Shown here: piece by piece, positions 50,766 to 58,667 of the stretch
Layout of the letters: the number at the start of each line of letters is the position of its first letter
Position numbering within the stretch: position 1 is the stretch's first letter
From: Sulfurovum sp.
GTDB taxonomy: Bacteria; Campylobacterota; Campylobacteria; Campylobacterales; Sulfurovaceae
NCBI GenBank assembly: GCA_016744875.1
Contig: JADGDL010000004.1
Coordinates: 29,946 to 93,945, forward strand
DNA: 64,000 bases
Direction: 5' to 3'
Notes under the pieces: model-generated
What the model was told of the DNA's origin: nothing
What the model saw: only the letters and a program-made list of their open reading frames with translations
Databases searched by the model: none
Made by a program: the position numbers and the translations under genes

Positions 50766-52691
50766 ATGTACTTTATTTTTGAAATTGAGTTTTTATCTAA
50801 CAAAAATTATATAGCTGAACTTATCAGAGCTTATGCTAAACAAGAGCATATGGATGTAGATGTACTACAAAGTATAGATAAGATCATTATGACATTTAAA
50901 AAAGATGATGAAAATCTTGAACAATTTTTACTAGGCATGGAAGATATTATCCCTGCTTCACTTTTTTTAGGTAAAGGTAAACATTATTTTGCAGAGGAAA
51001 AACCGGTACTAATGCCTGTTTCTAAGGTGAAACTACCTTTAAATATTGCTCCGTGTCCAACGTGCCAAAAAGAGATGTTTGATGTAAGCAGTAGTCGTTA
51101 TTATTATCCTTTCACTTCGTGTAATCATTGTGGTTCACAACACCCATTTGTAGATAAGTATCCTTATCAACGCCGCAATACTTTTATGAAATTCCTTGTA
51201 CCTTGTGAAAACTGTCTTAAAGAAACTAAAAATAATGCTCTACGTTTAGACTACCCACTTATTTCGTGTATAGAATGTGGTATATCCATACGTATGCTAG
51301 ATAAAGAGAGTGAACACTTAGCCTTGAACAAAGGCGATTTTAGAAAACTCTTTGAGGTTAGTGCTAGAGCTATAGCAGAGGGTAAACAGGTACTGATGAA
51401 AACAGCACATGGATTTAGAAAGTTTTTTAAGCCTACAAATGACTATAGCCCAGCTACAAGCACACTACTTATGGCTGATGCGAATGGTTTTAATAATCAC
51501 CTTATGATGGTAGAGCAAGAATTCAATGCACTTCTGAGTATTGAGAGACCATTACTCAGAGTAGCCACAAAAAGTGATGAATTAAAGAGACTCTATGGCT
51601 CAAGTGTACAAGTAAAATATCCAGATGATGGCATGACAATGCTCTTAGCACGTGAAGTTATGAATGCTGGACTTCAGTACATATCATACATTGAGAGTAG
51701 CAGTGATGAAGAGGCAGATTTTTTAGTAGATTTTGATATGCCTATTAACCCTCAAGAGGATATGAAGATATTTATAAACCAAGATAAAAAGTTATTTGTC
51801 TCTGGTAAGCGTATATTATTTCCTGCAGCAGTGCAGAGTCATAAAAGTAGAGTCACAGTTTCTCATGATTTAGCATGTGTAACAATAGGTAAGCAGAGTG
51901 TTATAGACTCTTTAGAAGTATTTGACTCAGCAGATACTCAAGAACTCTATATATTGGAAACAGAAGATTTTGATGGTGATCATAGCAATAAACATAATTT
52001 TGAACAGTACAAAGGCTCTATGATGTCTGTGCTTGCAGAGCATCATAAAGTAGGGCAAAAAGCTGTAGGGGTTCATTTTGATGGTACATTAAATTTTCTC
52101 TATTACAATGGAAAACAAGTTATAAATGCTGTACCGGCCATACCATTTGAATCGGATAATCTCTGGGAAAAGATACGTACACTCAGAGAGGGTTCAGACA
52201 GGTTGGTTGAAAATTATAAAAAAGCTTACCCTGAAGTCTGGGAGCGATTAAATACCCTTGAAGGTAATATGGATATTTTTGAGGTCACAGCCATTACACT
52301 TGGGTTGGAAGATGAGAGTTTTGAAGGGATTTCTGCTGAAGCATTAAGCTTCTTGGGTAAGGGTGGGTTACAAATAGACACCAGAGTAAAAGATAACAGG
52401 TTTGATAACTATGCATTTTTGACCAGTATCATGTCTTATCAGATCGGTGGAGTGGAAAACAACTTTATGTGTTACAGTATTTATGAATCTTTTGGTGATT
52501 ATATAGGGGAGATCGTCCCTCAGCTTATGGATAAAACAGACGCTAAGGTTATCACGCTTACCGGTGAAACGTTTGCAAATCAATCACTCTATGGCCGTAT
52601 AGAAAGAACATTGGGTGCAAAAAAACCATTGATGAATAAAAATTTCCCTATAGGGAAAGAGAATGCTGTATATGGGGCACTGTACTTATGA
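50766..52691 (+). CDS. hydE: HydE-type hydrogenase maturation protein (degenerate HypF relative)
   Basis: 641 residues. Four CxxC pairs (Cys 97/100, 119/122, 147/150, 168/171) copy the zinc-finger block of HypF, including YYYPFTSCNHCG and YPYQRRNTFMKF. The middle part resembles the YrdC-like domain (ARAIAEGKQVLMKTAHGF). The C-terminal part resembles the Kae1-like domain, but the metal site HHYAH and the GYGDD motif of HypF are lost (LAEHHKVGQKAVGVHFDGTL). There is no real acylphosphatase domain. Position after hydD matches HydE of Wolinella and Helicobacter, which is needed for active hydrogenase. Palindromes flank both sides. Confidence 0.85.
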   Translation: MYFIFEIEFLSNKNYIAELIRAYAKQEHMDVDVLQSIDKIIMTFKKDDENLEQFLLGMEDIIPASLFLGKGKHYFAEEKPVLMPVSKVKLPLNIAPCPTCQKEMFDVSSSRYYYPFTSCNHCGSQHPFVDKYPYQRRNTFMKFLVPCENCLKETKNNALRLDYPLISCIECGISIRMLDKESEHLALNKGDFRKLFEVSARAIAEGKQVLMKTAHGFRKFFKPTNDYSPATSTLLMADANGFNNHLMMVEQEFNALLSIERPLLRVATKSDELKRLYGSSVQVKYPDDGMTMLLAREVMNAGLQYISYIESSSDEEADFLVDFDMPINPQEDMKIFINQDKKLFVSGKRILFPAAVQSHKSRVTVSHDLACVTIGKQSVIDSLEVFDSADTQELYILETEDFDGDHSNKHNFEQYKGSMMSVLAEHHKVGQKAVGVHFDGTLNFLYYNGKQVINAVPAIPFESDNLWEKIRTLREGSDRLVENYKKAYPEVWERLNTLEGNMDIFEVTAITLGLEDESFEGISAEALSFLGKGGLQIDTRVKDNRFDNYAFLTSIMSYQIGGVENNFMCYSIYESFGDYIGEIVPQLMDKTDAKVITLTGETFANQSLYGRIERTLGAKKPLMNKNFPIGKENAVYGALYL

Positions 52692-52716
52692 TATAGATTG
52701 TAAATACATTTTTATA

Positions 52717-52841
52717 CTTGTTTACTGCACAGCCAGATCAATATTGAGGCATGTATTTTGTCCAAATAATTTATTGATGTTATATATATTCAATATATGT
52801 CTTGTATTCATGCCTGTGTATCTGGCTGTGCAGTAAACAAG
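52717..52841. repeat. Palindromic element P3 (immediately after hydE)
   Basis: Arms of 22 bp (52717-52738 and 52820-52841) are perfect inverses, ending CACAGCCAGAT and starting ATCTGGCTGTG. A second inner pair is AGGCATGTAT (52747-52756) and ATTCATGCCT (52806-52815). It lies 25 bp after the hydE stop and may act as a terminator when transcribed. Confidence 0.8.
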
Positions 52842-52944
52842 TGTGTTTTATGCTATTAATGATGCAAGTTATCATATATACAACTTAAAAATTTCTTTTC
52901 TTGCAGACTCAATAATATAAAGTATATTAAATTTATAGATTTAC

Positions 52945-52973
52945 TTGACATTAATAAGATTATCAGCTATATT
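52945..52973 (+). promoter_or_regulatory. Sigma-70 promoter of the YeeE-like transporter
   Basis: TTGACA (52945-52950), a 17-bp spacer and TATATT (52968-52973). It is closely related to the promoter at 56901-56929 over about 50 bp, including the upstream AGATTTAC. A consensus -35 is unusual in this group. Confidence 0.7.
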
Positions 52974-52980
52974 CACAAAA

Positions 52981-52994
52981 TGAATACATATTCA
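52981..52994. promoter_or_regulatory. Predicted operator, TGAATRNNYATTCA site 2 (YeeE transporter)
   Basis: TGAATACATATTCA: 6-bp arms around CA, placed just after the -10 box at the expected transcription start. Confidence 0.6.
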
Positions 52995-53018
52995 ATTTAT
53001 GAATATAAGGAATATACA

Positions 53019-54107
53019 ATGTTTAATATAGAAAATTATGAAATATTTGCAGTTGTCAATCTAGGTGCTTTATTAATTGGTATTACTTTTGGTGTAATCG
53101 CACAAAAAACTCAATTTTGTTTTAATGGGGCTATTAAAGATTATTTATTAATATCGTCTACTAAAAGAGGCTCATCCGTAATCACCGCTATGATCACAGC
53201 TATTATTGCAACCTATATATTGTCTTTGTTCTATGATATAGACTTGGTTGAAACAGTGTGGTTAAGAGAAGAGATAAATTATTTTACCATTATATTGGGT
53301 GGTAGTTTATTTGGTATGGGTATGATGATAGCAGATGGTTGTACCAGTCGTCATTTGGTGAAGTTTTCTCAAGGTGATAGACACTCTGTAGTAACTTTAC
53401 TTTTTATCGCTATATTTGCATATGCCAGTATAAAAGGTATTTTAAGTAAGCCTATCTACACTTTGATCTCAAATGAAACACTGCTAAACCTATCTTCGAC
53501 TATTGTAAATGAACAAGCAAATATTTTCATAGTATTGTCGGTTCTTTTTCTGGGATGGTTTTATCTAACGAGAAAATTTAAAAGGATATCTTCATTAAAA
53601 GATGGAATATTTATAGGACTATTAATAGCTTTTGCATGGTACTTAACTGGTGTGTATGGTGCTGAAAGCCTAGAGTTAGATTCAAGATATGTCCCGTTGA
53701 CAGGTGTAACTTTTGTTGGCCCTGTAGCGAGAACCTTAGAATATCTCACACACTATAAGACAAGCAGTTTAGATTTTGGTATCAGTATCATTCTTGGCGT
53801 ACTTATTGGAGCTTTTAGTATGTCTAAAATTAATACAAAGTATAGTTTTGGTTGTGCATCAGATCTTAAAATAAATAAATTAAAAAATAGTATGGTAGGT
53901 GGTGCCTTAATGGGTGTTGGTGGTGTAATGTCTTTAGGTTGTACTGTAGGGCAAGGATTGACAGGATTGTCTACACTGGCTTTTGCATCAGTAGTTGCCA
54001 TAGCTTCCATATTTGTTTCAGGAGCGCTAACAGGTTTATATTTGAAGAAGAAAAATATGTTACCGATGTGTTTTATTTTTGAATGGGAAGATGAGAAGAA
54101 AAAGTAA
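53019..54107 (+). CDS. YeeE/YedE-family sulfur-compound transporter (TsuA-like)
   Basis: 362 residues from the ATG at 53019 (AAGGAA upstream); the ATG at 52980 overlaps the predicted operator and transcription start and is rejected. About nine to ten membrane helices in two related halves carry the conserved Cys motifs of the family: KTQFCFNGAIKDY, IADGCTSRHL, YSFGCASDL and LGCTVGQGLTG. Bacterial TsuA imports thiosulfate. Here the product could feed either sulfur oxidation or the assimilatory pathway downstream. It has its own promoter and operator. Confidence 0.88.
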   Translation: MFNIENYEIFAVVNLGALLIGITFGVIAQKTQFCFNGAIKDYLLISSTKRGSSVITAMITAIIATYILSLFYDIDLVETVWLREEINYFTIILGGSLFGMGMMIADGCTSRHLVKFSQGDRHSVVTLLFIAIFAYASIKGILSKPIYTLISNETLLNLSSTIVNEQANIFIVLSVLFLGWFYLTRKFKRISSLKDGIFIGLLIAFAWYLTGVYGAESLELDSRYVPLTGVTFVGPVARTLEYLTHYKTSSLDFGISIILGVLIGAFSMSKINTKYSFGCASDLKINKLKNSMVGGALMGVGGVMSLGCTVGQGLTGLSTLAFASVVAIASIFVSGALTGLYLKKKNMLPMCFIFEWEDEKKK

Positions 54108-54169
54108 GAGATGACTTTTTTGATTATGATATAATTTTTGTAGAATACTTTAAACAATAAAGAAGATGA

Positions 54170-56380
54170 ATGCAAGATCATAGCTATAAAATTATTATCA
54201 ATGGAACAGTACAGGGTGTAGGATTTCGTCCATTTATTTACCAACTTGCCACACAACTTGGTCTTGTAGGTACAGTTTCCAATGGTACTGAAGGTGTTGA
54301 GATAATCATCAATGCTACAGAAAAAATATTACAAAATTTTTTACAAGAGATAGAAAGCAACTTACCCCCATTGGCCTCTGTTGATAGTATCCATACAGAA
54401 AATACAGACTTGAAAGTATTTCAAGATTTTAAGATCATTTCAACCAATAAAGAGGGGAAAAGAACGGTACGTATACCTCCAGATGTGAGTATCTGTAAAG
54501 AGTGTGAAGCAGAATTATTTGATCCTTCTAACCGCCGTTACGGATACCCATTCATTACTTGTACAAATTGTGGAGTACGGTATACCATAATTAATGACTT
54601 GCCTTATGACCGTAAAAATACCTCTATGAAATTTTTTGAGATGTGTAGTACCTGTGAGAAAGAATATACAGATCCACTAGACAGACGTTATCATGCTCAA
54701 CCCATTGGATGTTGGGATTGTGGCCCACAGTTAGCATTATATGACAATTTAGGTCAGAATATCTCCAGCCCAATAATCATCGATAAAGTAATCGAACTTA
54801 TCTCTAAAGGAAATATTTTAGCGATCAAAGGTGTAGGTGGTTACCATCTGATATGTGATGCGACCAATGATGAAGCTGTACTGAAAATGAGAGAACGTAA
54901 AAGAAGACCGTCAAAGCCATACGCAGTGATGGTCTCTGATCTTGAAGAAGCAAGAAAATTAGCTGTTATGAATGCACAGGAAGAGGAACTACTTACTTCC
55001 AAAGAACGTCCTATCGTATTATTGGATACGAAAGAGAAACTCTATAGTAAACATGTAGCACCAAATATTTCCAGGATAGGGCTATTTTTACCCTATACTC
55101 CCTTGCATTTATTACTACTTCAAAAACTTAAGAGACCTTTAGTCGCTACTTCTGCCAATATTACAGATGAGCCTATCTGTACAAATATGAAATCACTTGA
55201 AAAGTTGCAAAGTGTGTATGACTATGTGCTAGATCATAACCGTGATATCGTCAATGGTTGTGATGATTCTGTGGTGATGGTGGTAAAAAATCAACAAGTC
55301 ATGCTTAGACGAGCAAGAGGGTATGCGCCTTCAAGCATCAAACTTCCATTTAAAATAGATAAAAACATATTGGCTCTTGGAGCAAATCAAAAAAGTACGA
55401 TTGCTATAGGTTTTGACAAAGAAGTTATACTTTCTCCACATATAGGTGATTTGAACAGTATTGATTCTGTAAGGTATTTTGAACAGAATATTCAAACCTT
55501 AGAGCGTATTTATGATTTTAAGTCGGATATTGTGATGTATGACAAACATCCAAATTATGAGTCAACTAAATATGCTTTAGCTCATTATGAAAATACAAAG
55601 GGTGTTCAGCATCATTATGCACATATATTGGGTGTCATGGCAGAAAAGAACATAAGAACCAAAGTGCTAGGTGTAGCATTTGATGGAACAGGATATGGAG
55701 ATGATGCCAATCTCTGGGGTGGTGAATTCTTAGTGTGTGACTATGAAGGATTTGAAAGGGTAGCACACATAGAGTATTTTAAACTACTTGGAGGAGCTAA
55801 AGCTATTAAAGAGCCTAAAAGAGTGGCGTTGAGTTTACTCTTTGACCTCTATGGAGAAGATGCCTTAAGTCTAGATATCCCAACGATAAAAGCTTTTACT
55901 TCTACAGAATTAAATACGTACTTTATTGCATGGCAAAAAGGGCTAAATGCCCCATCAAGTTCTTCTGTTGGTAGACTATTTGATGCGGTGGCATCATTGC
56001 TTGGTGTGTGTCAGGTGATGAGCTATGAAGGTGAGAGTGGTATGCTGCTTGAAACGTTGTATGAATCAAGTGTAGTAGGGCATTATACTTTTGACTGTAA
56101 AGATAGCCATATAACTGTATTACCACTTATCAAAGAGATGCTTTTGGAGTCAGACACGACAGTAGCAGTCTCAAAGTTTTTTCATACACTCGTTGAGATA
56201 ATAGTTGCTGTGTATAAGAAGCATGATCTACCACTTGTATTGAGTGGGGGAGTATTCCAAAACAGGATACTGTTAGCATTGGTTATGCAGAAGATACCTT
56301 ATGCTATCTTTTCTAATACCATACCGCCTAATGATGGTGGGATAGCGTTAGGACAGATAGTATCAGGAATGAAAAAATAA
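54170..56380 (+). CDS. hypF: Carbamoyltransferase HypF
   Basis: 736 residues with the full HypF order: acylphosphatase (1-90, NGTVQGVGFRPFIYQLA), zinc fingers (about 108-183, CKECEAELFD, CTNCGVRYT, CSTCEKEY, CWDCGPQL), YrdC domain (about 198-380, AIKGVGGYHLICDA) and Kae1-like carbamoyltransferase (about 395-736, VQHHYAHILG near 481, FDGTGYGDD, LSGGVFQNRIL). It makes the cyanide ligands of the NiFe site from carbamoyl phosphate with HypE. No other hyp gene is in the window. It follows the transporter gene by 62 bp. The ATG at 54170 has AAAGAAGA upstream. Confidence 0.96.
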   Translation: MQDHSYKIIINGTVQGVGFRPFIYQLATQLGLVGTVSNGTEGVEIIINATEKILQNFLQEIESNLPPLASVDSIHTENTDLKVFQDFKIISTNKEGKRTVRIPPDVSICKECEAELFDPSNRRYGYPFITCTNCGVRYTIINDLPYDRKNTSMKFFEMCSTCEKEYTDPLDRRYHAQPIGCWDCGPQLALYDNLGQNISSPIIIDKVIELISKGNILAIKGVGGYHLICDATNDEAVLKMRERKRRPSKPYAVMVSDLEEARKLAVMNAQEEELLTSKERPIVLLDTKEKLYSKHVAPNISRIGLFLPYTPLHLLLLQKLKRPLVATSANITDEPICTNMKSLEKLQSVYDYVLDHNRDIVNGCDDSVVMVVKNQQVMLRRARGYAPSSIKLPFKIDKNILALGANQKSTIAIGFDKEVILSPHIGDLNSIDSVRYFEQNIQTLERIYDFKSDIVMYDKHPNYESTKYALAHYENTKGVQHHYAHILGVMAEKNIRTKVLGVAFDGTGYGDDANLWGGEFLVCDYEGFERVAHIEYFKLLGGAKAIKEPKRVALSLLFDLYGEDALSLDIPTIKAFTSTELNTYFIAWQKGLNAPSSSSVGRLFDAVASLLGVCQVMSYEGESGMLLETLYESSVVGHYTFDCKDSHITVLPLIKEMLLESDTTVAVSKFFHTLVEIIVAVYKKHDLPLVLSGGVFQNRILLALVMQKIPYAIFSNTIPPNDGGIALGQIVSGMKK

Positions 56381-56400
56381 CTGAAAAAGAAAGGTAATCA

Positions 56401-56649
56401 ATGAAACAACCAGTAAGAGTAAAACTTGAAGCAGGGGAAAAATATTTTTTTTGTATTTGTGGCAACAGTGAAGACGGGGTACTTTGTGACGGAAGCCATA
56501 AAGGAAGTAGATTTGTCCCTAAAGAGTTTATTGCCACGAGAACAGCTGAAAGTTATCTTTGCAGATGTAAAAAGAGCTATAACGGAGTATATTGTGATGG
56601 TAATCATGCCAAAAGAGAAACTTTGAATCTTGATTTTCTAGATAGTTAG
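56401..56649 (+). CDS. Double CDGSH iron-sulfur protein
   Basis: 82 residues with two mitoNEET-type [2Fe-2S] motifs: FCICGNSEDGVLCDGSHKG and LCRCKKSYNGVYCDGNHAK. Each has the CxC...C...H ligand set. No membrane helix or signal, so it is cytoplasmic. These proteins hold redox-active clusters and are thought to transfer clusters or sense redox state. AAAGGTAATC precedes the ATG, 20 bp after the hypF stop, so it is likely co-transcribed with hypF. Confidence 0.9.
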   Translation: MKQPVRVKLEAGEKYFFCICGNSEDGVLCDGSHKGSRFVPKEFIATRTAESYLCRCKKSYNGVYCDGNHAKRETLNLDFLDS

Positions 56650-56877
56650 TTACATTCTTTCTCTAGAAATAGACAATAAAATTTTATCAATATTTTATCT
56701 CTTTAGGATACTTTTTTACTAAAAAACATTAATAATACTCTTTCCCCCCCATCTTATTTGTTCCAAATCATTCAAATAATCAACATAGTTTACTGCAAAT
56801 GCAAAACTTCGTATTTCCCACTATAACGTACGTACGACCTTATTATAGACTGTATCTACATAAATAAATAAATATAT

Positions 56878-56905
56878 GTCAAGTAATTCTGCAGATTTAC
56901 TTGAC
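56878..56905. promoter_or_regulatory. Inverted repeat overlapping the cys operon -35 box
   Basis: GTCAAGTAA (56878-56886) and TTACTTGAC (56897-56905) are perfect inverses 10 bp apart. The right arm covers the -35 box. It is absent from the otherwise similar promoter at 52945, so it may be a cys-specific control site. Confidence 0.5.
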
Positions 56906-56929
56906 AATAATAAAATAATTGGTTATAGT
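56901..56929 (+). promoter_or_regulatory. Sigma-70 promoter of the cys operon
   Basis: TTGACA (56901-56906), a 17-bp spacer and TATAGT (56924-56929), 61 bp before the first gene. It is nearly the same as the transporter promoter at 52945-52973. Confidence 0.72.
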
Positions 56930-56944
56930 GGCAAAATAAATCAA

Positions 56945-56958
56945 TGAATGACTATTCA
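56945..56958. promoter_or_regulatory. Predicted operator, TGAATRNNYATTCA site 3 (cys operon)
   Basis: TGAATGACTATTCA, with 5-bp perfect arms, about 10 bp downstream of the expected transcription start; ATTCATTC extends it on the right. Confidence 0.58.
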
Positions 56959-56989
56959 TTCGGTTGTTAAAATTTATTGAGGAGTAGAA

Positions 56990-57436
56990 ATGAGTAATAG
57001 AATAGATAGCAAGACTATAGTAATTGATGAAAGTCAAATACGTATTGTGGCTGCATTAGTAGCACTAACTATATTAGCGTATCTATTTTTAGGCTATAAA
57101 AGTTTATTGGTAATAGTGATTTATCATTTTTTTATTCAAATATACTTAACGCCGTTACTTAGCCCTCTTGAATTAATAGCAACGTGGATATCTTCATTAT
57201 TTAGCGATAAAAAGCATCATAGGTATGCGTCAGAAAAAGAGTTTGCATTACATCTTGCACTTACGATTGTAAGTGGGTCCATACTATTGGAAATACTGAC
57301 GCACACTAGATTGGCTTCTACTTTAATTCTACTACTGGTAGTTTGGAAAATAGTGGAAGCAAGTAGGAATATATGTTTTGGTTGCAAATTGTATGCACTG
57401 ATACAGAAAAAAGGAATCGAAATAGTTTCATTGTAA
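56990..57436 (+). CDS. DUF4395-family membrane protein
   Basis: 148 residues. After a short polar start with VIDESQIRIVAALVAL (as in DUF4395 proteins), there are about four membrane helices and the conserved CFGCKLYAL near the C-terminus, with two Cys that could be redox-active or bind metal. The function is unknown; the family is often found with thiol or sulfur genes. It is the first gene of the cys operon, with GAGGAG upstream. The stop is 38 bp before cysK. Confidence 0.82.
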   Translation: MSNRIDSKTIVIDESQIRIVAALVALTILAYLFLGYKSLLVIVIYHFFIQIYLTPLLSPLELIATWISSLFSDKKHHRYASEKEFALHLALTIVSGSILLEILTHTRLASTLILLLVVWKIVEASRNICFGCKLYALIQKKGIEIVSL

Positions 57437-57474
57437 ATGTTTGGAAAAAGATTAAATATTTGAAAGGAAGAATT

Positions 57475-58401
57475 GTGAAATATGCTAAAAATATTACAGA
57501 ATTAATAGGAAATACACCTTTGGTGAAATTAATAAATGCCAGTGCTCATGCACTGGTTTTAGGAAAGTGTGAATTCATGAATCCAACTCATTCTGTGAAA
57601 GATAGAATTGGAAATAGCATGATCAATGATGCTTTACAAAAAGGTTTAATTAACAAAAATACTACAGTGATCGAAGCAACAAGTGGAAATACAGGAATTG
57701 CTTTAGCATCTGTTTGTGCAGTACATGGGATGAAATTAATACTTACAATGCCATCTTCTATGAGTATTGAACGAAGGAGATTGTTGAAAGCGTTAGGTGC
57801 TGATCTGGTTTTAACTAAACCCGAAGAAGGTATGAAAGGTGCAGTTGACAAAGCAGTTGAACTTTCAAATGAAAGAAAAAATTCATTTATACCACAACAA
57901 TTTGATAATAGTGCAAATCCCGAAGTTCACAGGTTGACCACTGCTAAAGAAATTTTGGCAGATACAAACGGAAACATTGATATTTTAGTTGCAGCTATTG
58001 GTACAGGTGGTTCTATTACAGGAATTTCTGAAGTATTGAAAGAGCATAACCCTGATATAAAAATTATTGCTGTAGAACCTAAGTCTTCTCCTGTTTTATC
58101 TGGTGGAAAACCTGGACCACACAAGATCCAAGGTATTGGAGCAGGTTTTATCCCTGAAGTTTTAAATACTGAAATTTATGATGAGGTTATTCAAGTTTCA
58201 AATGAAGACGCGATCAATACATCAAGGGCTTTAGCCAAAAGAGAAGGGCTTTTAGTTGGTATGTCATCTGGTGCCAATACTTTTGTAGCTTCTCAACTGG
58301 CACAAGAAGAAGAGAATAACGGAAAAGTCATTGTTACGATCCTTTGCGATACAGGTGAAAGATATTTACGTGCAGGTTTATACGATGCAGATCATGCGTA
58401 A
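57475..58401 (+). CDS. cysK: Cysteine synthase (O-acetylserine sulfhydrylase)
   Basis: 308 residues from a GTG at 57475, chosen because AAAGGAAG is 4 bp upstream and family members begin at this point (ITELIGNTPLVKL). PLP-binding Lys 42 is in NPTHSVKDRIGNSM. ATSGNTGIALA (about 68-78) and GTGGSITG bind the substrate and the phosphate of PLP. GVGAGF-type and CDTGERYL motifs are at the end. It makes cysteine from O-acetylserine and the sulfide supplied by the enzymes encoded downstream. cysK or cysM within the family cannot be separated with certainty. Confidence 0.93.
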   Translation: MKYAKNITELIGNTPLVKLINASAHALVLGKCEFMNPTHSVKDRIGNSMINDALQKGLINKNTTVIEATSGNTGIALASVCAVHGMKLILTMPSSMSIERRRLLKALGADLVLTKPEEGMKGAVDKAVELSNERKNSFIPQQFDNSANPEVHRLTTAKEILADTNGNIDILVAAIGTGGSITGISEVLKEHNPDIKIIAVEPKSSPVLSGGKPGPHKIQGIGAGFIPEVLNTEIYDEVIQVSNEDAINTSRALAKREGLLVGMSSGANTFVASQLAQEEENNGKVIVTILCDTGERYLRAGLYDADHA

Positions 58402-58428
58402 TCGTTACCCCAAAGTAAAGGGTGATCA

Positions 58429-58659
58429 ATGAAAGAAAAAGCATATAGATCGATTGTAAAAACAATCTCGTGGAGAACGATTGGAACACTAGATACTGTG
58501 GTCATCTCGTATTTTATAACGGGTAATTTAAAAATGGCTGCATCCATAGGTTCGATTGAACTTTTTACTAAAATGATTTTATATTATTTTCATGAAAGAG
58601 GTTGGAATAAAATTAGTTTAGGAAGGCATAAGCCGACTAAAGATGATTATGTCATATAG
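58429..58659 (+). CDS. DUF2061-family small membrane protein
   Basis: 76 residues, with KTISWRTIGTLDTVVISYFI and GSIELFTKMILYYFHERGWN. Two membrane helices. The family is repeatedly encoded in assimilatory sulfate reduction operons and may be involved in sulfate or sulfite transport, but no function is established. It lies between cysK and cysH with 8 bp to the next gene. Confidence 0.85.
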   Translation: MKEKAYRSIVKTISWRTIGTLDTVVISYFITGNLKMAASIGSIELFTKMILYYFHERGWNKISLGRHKPTKDDYVI

Positions 58660-58667
58660 GAGAAATA

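Larger units (their letters stand above)
56650..56989. other. Intergenic region before the cys operon
   Basis: No ORF with a ribosome site. The first 200 bp hold only AT-rich sequence with a C7 run (56744-56750) and CGTACGTACG near 56828. The last 110 bp hold the promoter and operators listed separately. Confidence 0.55.

Noticed and set aside
50766..52691. HydE as a frameshifted or decayed hypF pseudogene
   Set aside because: The frame is intact over 641 codons, the gene sits in the established hydABCDE order, and its cysteine pairs are all kept.
50461..52841. CRISPR array
   Set aside because: The repeats are inverted pairs about 85-90 bp apart and surround a 1.9-kb gene. Spacing is irregular and no cas genes are present.
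52980..53018. Longer start for the YeeE transporter
   Set aside because: The ATG at 52980 lies at the predicted transcription start and operator and has no ribosome site; the ATG at 53019 has AAGGAA.
57373..57474. Longer N-terminus for cysteine synthase
   Set aside because: This part overlaps the DUF4395 gene in another frame. The GTG at 57475 has a strong ribosome site and matches the family start.
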